From the NCBI GenBank assembly GCA_018881555.1, contig JACAXG010000091.1, positions 2,638,194-2,702,193 of the forward strand: a stretch of 64,000 nt of DNA, written 5' to 3'. A program made the translations under genes and the position numbers. Shown here piece by piece: positions 1 to 11,300 of the stretch. The notes beneath the pieces are model-generated. The model saw only the letters and a list, made by a program, of their open reading frames with translations, ran no database searches and was not told the DNA's origin. The DNA comes from Amblyornis subalaris (lineage: Eukaryota; Chordata; Aves; Passeriformes; Ptilonorhynchidae). Every line of letters starts with the position of its first letter. The stretch's first letter is position 1.

Positions 1-2198
1 CGGAGCTCTCCCAGCCTGGAGAGGAGGCAAGAGCCTCATGACATGCCAGAGACTGGATGGGAAGAGACCAGGATCACTTGGAGGCATTTCCCTTGGCTGA
101 GCAGCTCCAAAACAGCATNGCTGATTAATTTAATTATACTGCTTCCCCAAGGGAAGGGGCTGAGAGCAGGCAAGTTAATTTTAATATCATAACAACAAGC
201 TACTAATTTTGTTATCCTGTGTTGGTGAGGAGCTCAATTAAAAGTGTTTATTGTTGCAAGAAGCTGGGCTAGAAGGCTGCTTCCATGGGAGGCTTTCCTT
301 TCCTTTCTTGAAGGAGAGACCAGGAAAGCCGACGACTCCTGTTTCTGCNGAGTGAGAGCCCATCCCAGAGCTCAGCTCCTGTGGGACTGCTCCNCACAGC
401 CACGGCTGCTTCCCACAGGAGCCACAGCTCCTGGCCAGCGACCCTCCACTGCAGCCCAGGGAAACAGCCACGACTGTAGATACCTGTGCTGAGGTTTATT
501 CCTTTTCAGCTGGGCAATGTCGGAGGAGCAGATTCCCAGTGGTCATGAGCGGCACCCAGCGCCGACCACCCCTCGCATTCCTAACTCCGGAGACTGCTCT
601 GTTCTGGGGGATTTGAGGGAACACGTTGCTGCCTGCTCATGGCCAGGCCTGTTTTCCAGACTGAGGCACACTGGCACCTCNTCACCAAGCCCTAGATGTC
701 CCCAGACCTCCTTGAGAGCAGGTGCAGAAGCCTGGAGCCAGCTCCTCCAGCAGCAACTTCCCAGAGTGGCTGCTGCATCNCAACGGACAGGACGAGCAGG
801 GAGAGCGGGGAGAAGGTCCAGAATCAAGCTGGTTCAACCCCCTGCCTAGACACCTGTAATATACTTTCTCTAGAGGTAAAATGTAAACACGAAGAGCACA
901 CAAATTGCACTTGATCCTTGAGATTGGGCATTTCACTAAACGCAGGGCTCAGTTCACCACTCAGTTCTTCAGGGTGGGAAACAGCAGGATGGTGAGTGAC
1001 CAACCCGACTGGACACAGGCCAAACTGAAAGAGAAATTATTTCTGCTAAAAACACTAACCAAGAGACATTGTGGAGCACGGTTTGAACTGCAGAGGGGGC
1101 AGGAAGGAGAGACCTCATTTTCTCCAGAGAGCAGCAAACTCCCCAGAGCATGTGCAGCACTCGCCCGGGCAGAGTGGTCACCATGCCAGCCCCGAGGGGC
1201 CCTTCACTCAATCCTCATTCAGATCCTCATCCTCTCAGAACAAGCTAACGAGGGTCTGACTGGAGCAGGTTTTCAACCACGCTGTGAGCATCTCCCACAG
1301 CCTTCATCCCCATTGTAAATCTTTGCCTTTCAGCATTAAGAATTCACTTGTAATACTTAAAGATCACAATAAAAGCCCTAGAAACTCTTTACAGAGCTGC
1401 AAAGACCCATTTAATTAACTAACGTCAAGGAAAGTNGTATTATTAAGGAGATGCTATTTATGTCTTCATCAGGGATCAGGCTGCAGCTATGGGAGCTGCT
1501 GGCATGCCAGGCANGCAGCACTGTGCTCACAAAACAAAGTGTGGGTGTGCCCTGGATTGCGTGGATGCAGCACAAGTTCCTCTGCTCTTTCCTGGAGAAT
1601 ATTTGGTTTTGTTCACCAACTGAGGTGTCAACACTCAGTGAAGTAACTCTCACAGCAGAAGGGATGCAACTGGGAAAGAGCTTCCTTCAGCACAGATGGG
1701 GAAAGTCACCTTCCAGGAGTTGGGCAATGGGTGAGAGCTCTGTTCTGCTCTCTAAATATAAAAGCAATAAAAACTCCTTGTGGGGTTGCTGTGATCTGTC
1801 AGGTTGTATAAAAGTACCCATGGATTCACCAGCAGGATCCCAGATACAGAAACGTCGGCTCTGGATTAAGACAGTGCACAAAGGTCCATCCCACCCTGTG
1901 AACTCAATTACCACATGAAATGGCATCGATACAGTTTTGACTCATCTTACAAAACAGCGCTGGGGAGAGCNGTGTCCACCCAGGCACGCCGCACCNTCCC
2001 GGGAATCCTGGGCTGCCCCAGCACAGGGGACAGAAGCCCTGCTCTCTTGCCACGTTGAATGACGTGTTCAGCAGCACCCAGCGATTCCCACAGCCCACCT
2101 GAGACCGCCAGGTTTCAGAGATGGGGCCGGTTGGGGCCGGCGGGCCGCTCCTCCCTGGGAGCGCCGGGCCGGTGCTCTGACCTTTGCAGGACACTGCT
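1..2198 (-). other. EPHA10 3' UTR and downstream flank
   Basis: No coding exon is recognisable on either strand. Minus-strand AATAAA hexamers at 500-495 and 252-247 could end EPHA10 transcripts with a 1.7-1.95 kb 3' UTR. A plus-strand AATAAA lies at 1368-1373; in human a convergent gene (CDCA8) ends beyond EPHA10, so that signal could be its own, but no CDCA8 exon is seen. The stretch 120-260 is rich in ATTA/TAAT. Transcript ends are inferred. Confidence 0.4.
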
Positions 2199-2313
2199 TC
2201 ACACCTGCACGCCTCGGCCATGCATCTGGATCACCTGGGCCCGAAGGGTCTGGATCCCGCTCAGGATGGTCTTCTGGTGCTCTGCCAGCGTGATCCCCAG
2301 GCTGAGGATGTCT
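2199..2313 (-). CDS. EPHA10: EPHA10 exon 17: SAM end and stop codon
   Basis: The terminal exon opens after TTTTGCAG at 2313. It encodes [20 protein letters not shown], then GRGVQV and TGA at 2201-2199. GVQV is a class-II-like PDZ-binding end, also in human EPHA10 as I recall it. Confidence 0.95.
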
Positions 2314-5300
2314 CTGCAAAACGAGCCCCACGTCAGCCAGGACAAACCAGCCCTGACTGCCACGTGCCCTGACACCGACTGCTCCCATGCAAGGGCAGTG
2401 CAGGTTCCAGACGTGCAGGAGTAAGAAATCCCCAACCTTTCGTCCCAGCCAAAGCAATACTGACACTGACCAGGAATTCTGGGCTAACAGGAGCCTGTAG
2501 CATGCCAGGCGTGGGACAGCTCCAACCCTGCCACACTGTGCTGCGGCACAACAGCTTCTCGCTAAATCACGTTGGATTTGGATCTGCTCTCTGGCAGGGG
2601 CAGGAAACATTGCTCTCACTGCACCCACGACACAAGGTTACGCCAGGAGAACAGGTCACTTACTGGGCCGTCATCCTGGCCACCGACTCCAGGTAGCAGT
2701 AGCCCGCAGCAGTGAAGTTGTCCTTGTACCTGCCCATTTCTATAGCTTCCAGCCACTCACCCACGGAGCTGAAAGATGGGAAGGCCGAGAAGGTTCTCTC
2801 GGAGAGGGGGATGGACGTGCCGTGAGACCTGCCAACAGAGAGGGTGATGAGGCGCGAGCGGGGCACGGCATGGCAGAGGGGGGACGGGCAGGCGTGGCAA
2901 GAGCGTGGTCACCTGGGGCACGTGGAGCCGGGGCACTTCGGGGGCTCCAGGCTCTGCACCAGCTTGCTCAGGACGTTGTGGATGTGCGAGAACTTGGGCC
3001 GCTGGCTGCGGTCCTTCTGCCAGCAGCTGAGCATCAGCTGGTGGAGGGGCGGCTGGCAGTTGGCCGGGGCGGGCAGGCGGAACCCGTCCTCCACGGCCTT
3101 CATCACCTGCAGGAGGCGAGGGGCTGGGGTCAGGCGCTGCGATGCAAATCAAAGGCAAACCCTGGGGCAAACCCCCGGGGCAAGCCTCCCTCCTCACACC
3201 CCGCCCAGGAGCAGCGGCAGCTCCTCCACACGCCACAGAGCCACCGCGCTCCGCCAGCAGCGGCTGCAGCGTCATCAACCGCGCGGCCGCGGGGGACTCA
3301 CGTCCTGGTGGGACATATCCCAGTAGGGTCTCTCGCCGTAGGACATGACTTCCCACATGACGATGCCGAAGCTCCACACGTCGCTGGCAGGGCTGAAGTG
3401 GTGATACTGGATGGCCTCCGGGGCTGACCACAGCACCAGGCTCTTCCCGCGCTGGACAGGCAGAAGGGCAGGAATGATGTACTTGCCCAGCGGGATGTGG
3501 CCAATGCTGGCAATTCCCGGGTAGCCATTCACCATTCATCGTGCCCCGCCTGGCACCACAGGGTGGACACCGAGCAAGCCCGTGTGCCATGAGCACATTG
3601 AGTACCGAGAGAAAACTTTTTTCCTCAATTTGTTTAAAATGGCACTGCAACTCTATGCTATACGGGAGTGTGAGTCCTGAAATATTAATGAGAGAGGAGA
3701 ATGTCCCCAGGAAGAGCTGATGGCATTTTATACATTAATATTTAACAAAAACCACCTCACAGCTGTACAAACACAAGTCTCTCTGCCCCAATTTGTGCAA
3801 CAGAGTTGTGGCCGGAGCAAGCACGGTGCCAGACCACTGCTGTGCAATTCCCTGGCCAAACACATCCGATTTCTACCTGAGAAAGAAGTGCAAGGAGCAG
3901 AGTCCCTGTTCATGCTCGAAGAAGGAGATGAGAGCCTAGGAAAAGTGTTGACAACAGAACGTGGAAATGCAGCTCACCATGGTGGAGAAGATGGTTTCCA
4001 TCTTGTCTTCCTGTGGCCGTCTGAACCCAGTGATCTTGCACGCCAGGCTGCTGCTCACGAGGACCTTGTGGGCAGCGAGGCTTCTGTGCACGTAGCCCAT
4101 CTCTGCCAAGTACGCCATGCCAGAGGCGATGCCCTGCAGCATGCAGATGAGCTGGGTGCCCGTGAACTGCCCCTCATGTTTCTGTGAAAGCAGAGGAGGA
4201 AAAGCCAAAGGTGAGCAATGGGAACATGGCCAGCAGAGCCNAAGCCAGGCAGACACCCCAATACTCACCCTGAGAAAGGAGTCCAGCAGGCCATTCCCCA
4301 TGTACTCCATCACTATCATCATGGTGCTCCCTGCATGGACAGACAAGCAACACAGCGTGAGTCCCACCATTGCTCAGGGGTTAGAAATCCAGGTGCCAAC
4401 CCCTGCAATGCCCGGCTTTTGGGGGAGACAAGGGCTTTATCTCAGCCAGGTTGCAATGAGCAGTGGGTCCAAGGCTTTCCTGTCATTCCCAGCTAGGAAT
4501 GGATTCCAGTATCAGAAGTTCCTTTCATCAGCACTCTGAACCACATCACAAAGGACAGCACGGCACAGTGAAATCAAAAGCAACCAGCTCAGCCAGAATA
4601 CTTCCTTTCCTAATATAAAGCCTAGTTAGAATCAGCACACGTGCTCTGGTTTTCTTTGGATTTACAAGAATAGCCATTTAACTACTGCATCCATAGCCTG
4701 GTTCTGCACACACACTCATGGGACACAGCTGGAGCAGTCAATCTCATCTGTTTTACTGACAGAAGCTCACTTCAATTTGCCTTTATTAAGAGCGCACATG
4801 TTCGGCTGCTAAGCCAGTCCCACTACCTGCATTTATTAACCTAGTTGGAAGCTTTTATTATCACCAGAATGCAACCCCAGCTGACACATGTGGGAACACC
4901 TGGTTTCCAGGGAGCCAGCTGCACCCAGGTCACCACCCCGACGCAGCGGTTTAAGCCCATTCCTCCACAGGAGCCTCCCGGGAGCCCCGTACCTCTGGTG
5001 ATGACGCCCTCCAGGCGGATGACATTGGAGTGGTCGAACTGGCCCATGGTGCAGGCCTCGGCCAGGAAGGAGCGCTGCTGCTTCTCCGAGCAGCCTGCCC
5101 GCAGCGTCTGGATGGCCACCGGCAGCTCGCGCTTGCTGGGCAGCTTCAGGCACCCCCGGCACATCTCCCCGAACTCTCCTGCGCGGCAGAGGAAAGGGTT
5201 AAACAGACCCCCAGGGCAGGACGGCTGCTGCTCACNCCAGCCCATCCTGAGCATCTGCCCCGGATTGCGCCACTCCTCTGCCTGGCCACCGACCCTCGGC

Positions 5301-8300
5301 CATCTCCAGAGCCTCTCAGCCATTCTCTCCACCCTATGCTCCAGTGCACATTGTGTTTTATCCCATGAGAAGAGGGTTAACNCCTGGTCGCCAAGCTCAT
5401 GCTCCTGGGCCTGACCAGTTCTGCCTCCTGGCTCGGCGTGTGTGGGGTCTGCTTCCCACAGAGCTGGACACAGCAGGGCTGGATGGTTCCTGCAGTCCTT
5501 GAGGCAGAACATCCTGCTGCACGGCCATGCTCTCCCCAACAGGAGCTAAGGAATTCCCANCATAAAAGCCAATATTGACTTTACAGCAAAAAGTGTGTAG
5601 CTATGAACAGCTTTATTGATTGGAAAATCGGGTTCTTGTTAGGTCAGCAGTGAGACAAACACACTCTCAAATTCCTTAGATTTAAATGTCTTCCTTACTA
5701 ATTTCTTCCTCGATTTTCCAAACACCAGCTTNCTCCTGAAAGGTATGTGGGGCTCTTCTGAGCTGCTCCACGCTGCAGTTCAGAGACAACCTCCTCCCCT
5801 CCTCAGTATCCTCTCCCCTTCAACACTGTCCTTCAGCTGCAGGAAGAGCCCTTCCCTCCTCCCTTCCTCCACCTCTGCTGCTGCAGCAGCTGAATTTATC
5901 TTTAGGAAAAGAAATGACAAAGAATGATCACGTTTCCCACGTTCTGGCACACAGTAGCCATTAAGGCTCTAGGGTCCAGTCAGGGGATTTTAATTTGCTT
6001 TTAAGTTTTAGGCAGTGAAGTTGATGAAAATCGATAAATCATTAGGTTCGCGTATTTATAAATAGTTTTCACGCTGCTGTCAAAATGCCCAGATGCAGGT
6101 AATTGCTGATGCTTTCTGGTCTGTGTGGCATTAGCCTGGCTGTGCTCAGNGCCTCAGGAAAACACCAGGAACGTGGAGCAAAGCTCCTGGACAAAAACCT
6201 CACCAGTGCCACTCCCATCCTNTGCTGCAGGCAGGTACCCCCAGGACTGGAGCAATGTCGTGGCACTGCCATGGCCCAGCGTGCCAGGGCTGAGAGGGCA
6301 GTGCACCAGCACAGCCCATGGCACGGCCACCACCCTGTGGAACTTGCCTGTCCTGATAATCCTCTCAATTTTGATGCTGGCATTATCCAGCTCCTTGGCA
6401 AAGAGGTGCACAGCCTGCATGGGGTCTTCACAGGCGTCGGGGTCGATGTACGTCCTCCTGGTCGGTATTTTAACTGCAGGAAAGGCAGAAGGGGCAGAAG
6501 AGAGGGGCTCGGCAGAGCTTCCACCCACCCATCCTGGGAAACACTATCCCAGCTTATCTGCCTCCTGGTCTGTGGGCAGGACCAACGTGCACCTTTCTAT
6601 ATGCAAAGCAAAAGACTCAGCTCTAAGGTTTCTAAGAATTTTTTTTAGGATTAAGCAAACCCAACTGCTCTGCTCCACTGCCACAACCCCTGGGTAANGG
6701 AGAACAGCCCCTTTGCTCCAGTGCAGCTCTGACCCTCCAAAACCAGGTGAAATGGCCANGGCAGGCTCTGCTGTTTCTGAGGTGCTTTGGGGAACAGAAC
6801 AGCATGTGTGCACTCGATGGGCACATGCCAGGAATCAAATAAACTCATCAATCCCAACATATGAATTCCCTCTGACAACAGTTGTCTGTAAAATTACTGC
6901 TGCTCAATAATCCAGAGTAGCCCCAGAAAACACAGCTGTTTGCTCACGTTTGTGAGAAGCTGACAGAATAATTTATACAGACCATGGAAAGCTGCAAGTA
7001 TCCCCATTTCCTCTGGCACACGTGACCCGCACACAGGAAGGACAGACANTGGCTCATGGAGCTGCCAAGCCCATGGTCCTCAGGGAGCCTTGCTGTGCCA
7101 GCCCCACTGTGGGATGACACAGGATGACCACACTTCAGAAGTGAGGACTCAGGACTGCTTTGGCAGGAGCCAGGTTAGTCACAGTGGTAAGTACAGGGAT
7201 CCCCNCAGTTGCACCGGCCACGGCAGCCGGGCGCCACTCACAGTGGAAGTACAGCTCCTCGTCCCCATCCTGGCTGGCTTTGCTGTACCCACATTGCCTG
7301 CAAAGAGAACGAAGATGCACACCAGCACCTAGGCAGCAGCCCCTTGCCTCAACTCAACCCCCCCTGGACCGTGCCTGGCCCTGCTCACCTCCTCCAGACC
7401 ATCACGCCAATCACCATGGACACCAGCACCGTCAGCCCCGCGATGGCCACCACCGCGATGATGAGGANGGGGTTCTGCTCGCTGGAGGCCACTGTCACTG
7501 CGGGAGGGAAGCAGAGCTGGTCAGCAATGTGCTCTGGGGCGGGTGTGAGGAGAGAAGCCACCTCGGTCACTGCTCCCACAGCCAGCAGGGTGTGGGAGCA
7601 GCCACCCGGCTGCTTTCCACCATCCGCACAACAGTTCATGTTCTGGTTCAGCTTTAAGAGCTCAGGCTGCAGGGATCAGCCCAACACGCCAGGCAGTGCT
7701 GCAGGCATAAACGAAGCAACCCAGCACTGCTGCACCAGCTCCTGGTTTTGTTAATCAGGGCTGAGGAAGATTCCTGTTTATCCGAGGGACATATAAAAAT
7801 TTATGGCTTACAAATAGTTTTCTTTCATCACATTAATCCCTTTTCCTCCTGCTTTTGCAAACAGGGGTATTAGATAGCTACATTCTCTATAAAATTTTTA
7901 TTGGCTCCAATTCATTCTGAAACGTCTTCTGTGTGGCAAATGGAGGCAATTTAAAGCCCTGTTAAACACAATCTGTGGGAGCTGTTCTGAGCCAGCCAGC
8001 TCAGGCTCGCACTTCCAGCCAGCGTGGGGGATTGTGCTGGAGCCCAACATCCCTCCAGCCTTCTTTTAGTGAAATAAGATGCTTCTGGACCACAGTTATG
8101 AATGGGAATTTAAAAGAAGTCTCAGCAGATAACACTGATGCTGGCTTCCCTGAGCCAGCCAAGCAGTGGACAAGCCAAGGGCCTCCTGAGCCAGAACAGC
8201 AGCAGGAGGTGGGGAGCAGTCATGAGCTAAGCATGTTTGTGGGCAATCTGAGCCAAAGAGCAGAGACTGTCCCAGCCTCTTCACGAGAGAGGAGCCACAG

Positions 8301-11300
8301 AGCGACTGCCCTCATTGACTCTTCACTGAGGAGAGCCAGGACAGGCACCCCGAGGACAAGGGCAGCAGGACCAACCTCATCAAAATCAAATGGGAAAATG
8401 CAAGGATAAGCAAGTTCCTGGGCAGTACGTGCCCTTAGACCTGGAGAAGCAGAACCAGAGGAACAGGTGCTGCTCCATGAAGCCAGGAGTAGCTGGGGCA
8501 TGAGCTGCGAGCTCGGAGCCTGCTGCACTTACACTCTGCCAGTGTCTCCACTTCAATGCCAGGGTTGTAGTTTCCGTAGTCTGGAGAGGAAGATGTTCGG
8601 ATTTGGAAAATATAGAGGGTGCCAGGCTTCAGGTTATTGACCGTCACGGCCGTTGATGTGGTTTTCACAGTCGAGTAACTTTGATCTCTCTGATCCTGTG
8701 AAATAATGAGATANCTGCGATGGAGCCGGACCGACAGCTGCGCCACGGAGCCGGCACAGCACAGCCGCGTCCTCGCCTCCGGGCCCCGTCAGGACAGCCC
8801 GTCCGAACAGCCAGCCTCCAAAACAAACAGTACATTCACCGGATGTCTCATTAATAGAAATTACACGGGAAGGTCGCAGGGAAGGGCAGATGCAGCCGGA
8901 CGATGCTGTGAAGACAGGCAGGGGATGGGGTGGTGGGGAGCAGCTGTGCCACCCCGCACAGCTCCTTCCCCCTGCACCGTGCTCAGCTGTGGTACCAGCC
9001 GTCCCCTTCCTGCTCCCCTGCTGCAGCCGTTTGAGTGCTGGAGCAAATCCGTGTGGATTGACAAACGGCAGGTGGAACCCCGAGGGGCACCCCAGCCCTG
9101 CAGTCCGGCACGGGCAGTGTCCCAGCCCTGCAGTCCGGCACGGGCAGTGTCCCAGCCCTGCNGTNCGGCACAGGCANGGGCAGCAGCCGCTCTCTGCACC
9201 ACTCACATCACTACCAAAATTGTTTCCATCCGATGTGCTTTTCTCTTTGAACGTTCACAGGTAAAACAAAGCCTTTAAAAGCAAAGATTAGGAACTAAGT
9301 TGATATTCACGTCAGCATCAAGAGCCTCATTTCAGTGCATAACTGNTAAACTATACTTAAATTCCCTACCCAAGGAGGATGGTTCCTCATTTCATACCCC
9401 AAGTATCATGTTGCTGCAGCCCATTTGCACAGGAATTACCGTCTCGGGCTCCAGCATTTGCCCTCCCCCACAGATCCCTCCTCTCAAATCTATCAGATGC
9501 TGAAAATCACATTAATATGAATCAGCTTCACGGTAGCTTGTTTCTAAATACAGAACACTGNCATGTCACCTGCACAGTGTGCCTGACATGCCATCAGCTC
9601 CATAACGAGCCTGAGCACACGCAGATAAGGTAATTTGCAGAACTGTGTCATAAACTGCATTTATTTTGATGTAGAGCCTTGTCCCTGCTCTGCCCACTGG
9701 TGTTTCTCCTAAAATTCCCAACCCACTGCACCTGTCAAAGAGCAGCAATTTTTAAAATCAAGAAACCGTCATAAAAATGTTTGCTGGGTCCCCTCCCATG
9801 TAGCAGGGCCACTCATAGCTCACCACAGTCACAGGTTTGTGGCTCTCAGTCCTAAACCAGTGCAGACCACAAGGTCCAACACTCTCCCAGAGAGCAGGCT
9901 GGGAATACAGGGACCAACAAGGATGTAGGAATCCGCTGTGGTGTCGCAGTCCCTGCCTAGCTAGTGTCACACAGTGGGTGGGTGACTGGGACCAGGGGCA
10001 CACACAGCACCTGGCACTGTGCTCCCGAGCATGGACCTGGCCGGCAAGGGAAGGACTCAGAGTCGGCCAGGGCACAAGCAGAGCCCAAGCCGGTGCCCAG
10101 AGCCTACCTTCTCATAGTACTTGACCTCATACTCGGTGCCGTTGGCGGGCGGGAGGCCTGGCTCCTGCCACGACAGGGAGACGCTCTTCTGCTCCACTTT
10201 ATCCGTGCGGATGCCGGTGACGGGAGTGGGCGCTGAAAAAGCAGAGAGGAAACGGGCAGTGGCCGAGGTGCTGCTTCAGCAAAGCCTTTAAACTAAACAG
10301 CTGCAGAGTGCTTGGCTTCTGCAGACACCAGTCCCCTCTCTCTGAATCAGGACTGGAATAACTCCAAGCTGGTGGCCGTCCAATGGGAGAAGATAANGGT
10401 AAAACACAACAGCTTTGTAATCCGTGGGCAGCCTGGAACACTCCAGTGGAAAACNGGCGAAAATCCTAACAGCACCCTCCACCCTTAGTGCTGCTGAGGG
10501 GTCTGAGGATGGGCTCACGTCCTGGGCTCTGAACCCCTGCTAAGGATGTCTGGGGAAGGCGAAACACAGTCTTTGATCAGGAGGGCTGGTGGGACATACC
10601 AAGGCCTCCTAATCTCCTCACACTGGATCTACTCCACACCACTGGACAGCTGGAGTATGGGAGAGCCACTCAGCCACCCTGCTCTGAGCTCAGTCTGTGC
10701 CTCAGGACCCGGCTGGGTATTTCTGGTCAGGACAAACTCCCTCCCTGAAATGCATTCACCCATTTAGTTCCTCCACTGCAAAATGCACTTGCCAATTATT
10801 CCTATTTTAACCAAGTTTGGCTCCAAACATGTCTCCAGCCTGTGCAGACAGCAGCTCACAGCCCTCAGCTCAGCAAAAGCTGCACAGGGACGTTTACTGT
10901 TTCCAGCTTGTCCCACTTCCCATCAAATCAGGACATTTGCTGGACCCGTCTCTGTCCCACCAAGACTCCCGTGGAGAGGAACAAGTCCTGGGAAAATAAA
11001 CTTAAGTATCTGTGAAATTTTGTATTTATTACTTAGCTCATTAATCTTTGCTGAAATAAAAAGCCCTCATGATGTTTTATTCATGGTGATTTGTTCCTTG
11101 ATTCCAAGTCCCTTTGGCTTCCAATGAGAGCGTGAGAGGAGCCAAAGAGGCTCCCGTGCAGCTCCCAGCACCCACACACGGCTCCCTCTGCTGTGACCCA
11201 CCCCATGGCATGGGACACANTCAGGTGTTATCCCCCAGTGAATTCGCTGGCCCCAGAGGTGGCCTTTAAGGGGACATGGAGCTGTACTCCTGTAAGGAAC

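Larger units (their letters stand above)
2829..8532 (-). other. EPHA10 introns 7-15 (non-coding)
   Basis: Between the listed exons lie introns of 84 bp to 1.2 kb. Intron 10 (5179-6347) starts with GC. Intron 7 (7498-8532) holds an AT-rich, TAAT-containing block at about 7750-7975 that may be a conserved regulatory element. I see no RNA gene or mobile element in them. Confidence 0.5.

Noticed and set aside
1368..1373. Plus-strand AATAAA as proof of a convergent CDCA8 3' end
   Set aside because: A lone hexamer in AT-rich sequence; no CDCA8 coding exon is visible in the window.
2757..3650. 297-codon minus-strand open frame over EPHA10 exons 14-15
   Set aside because: It is a shadow in a different frame of two real exons and their intron.
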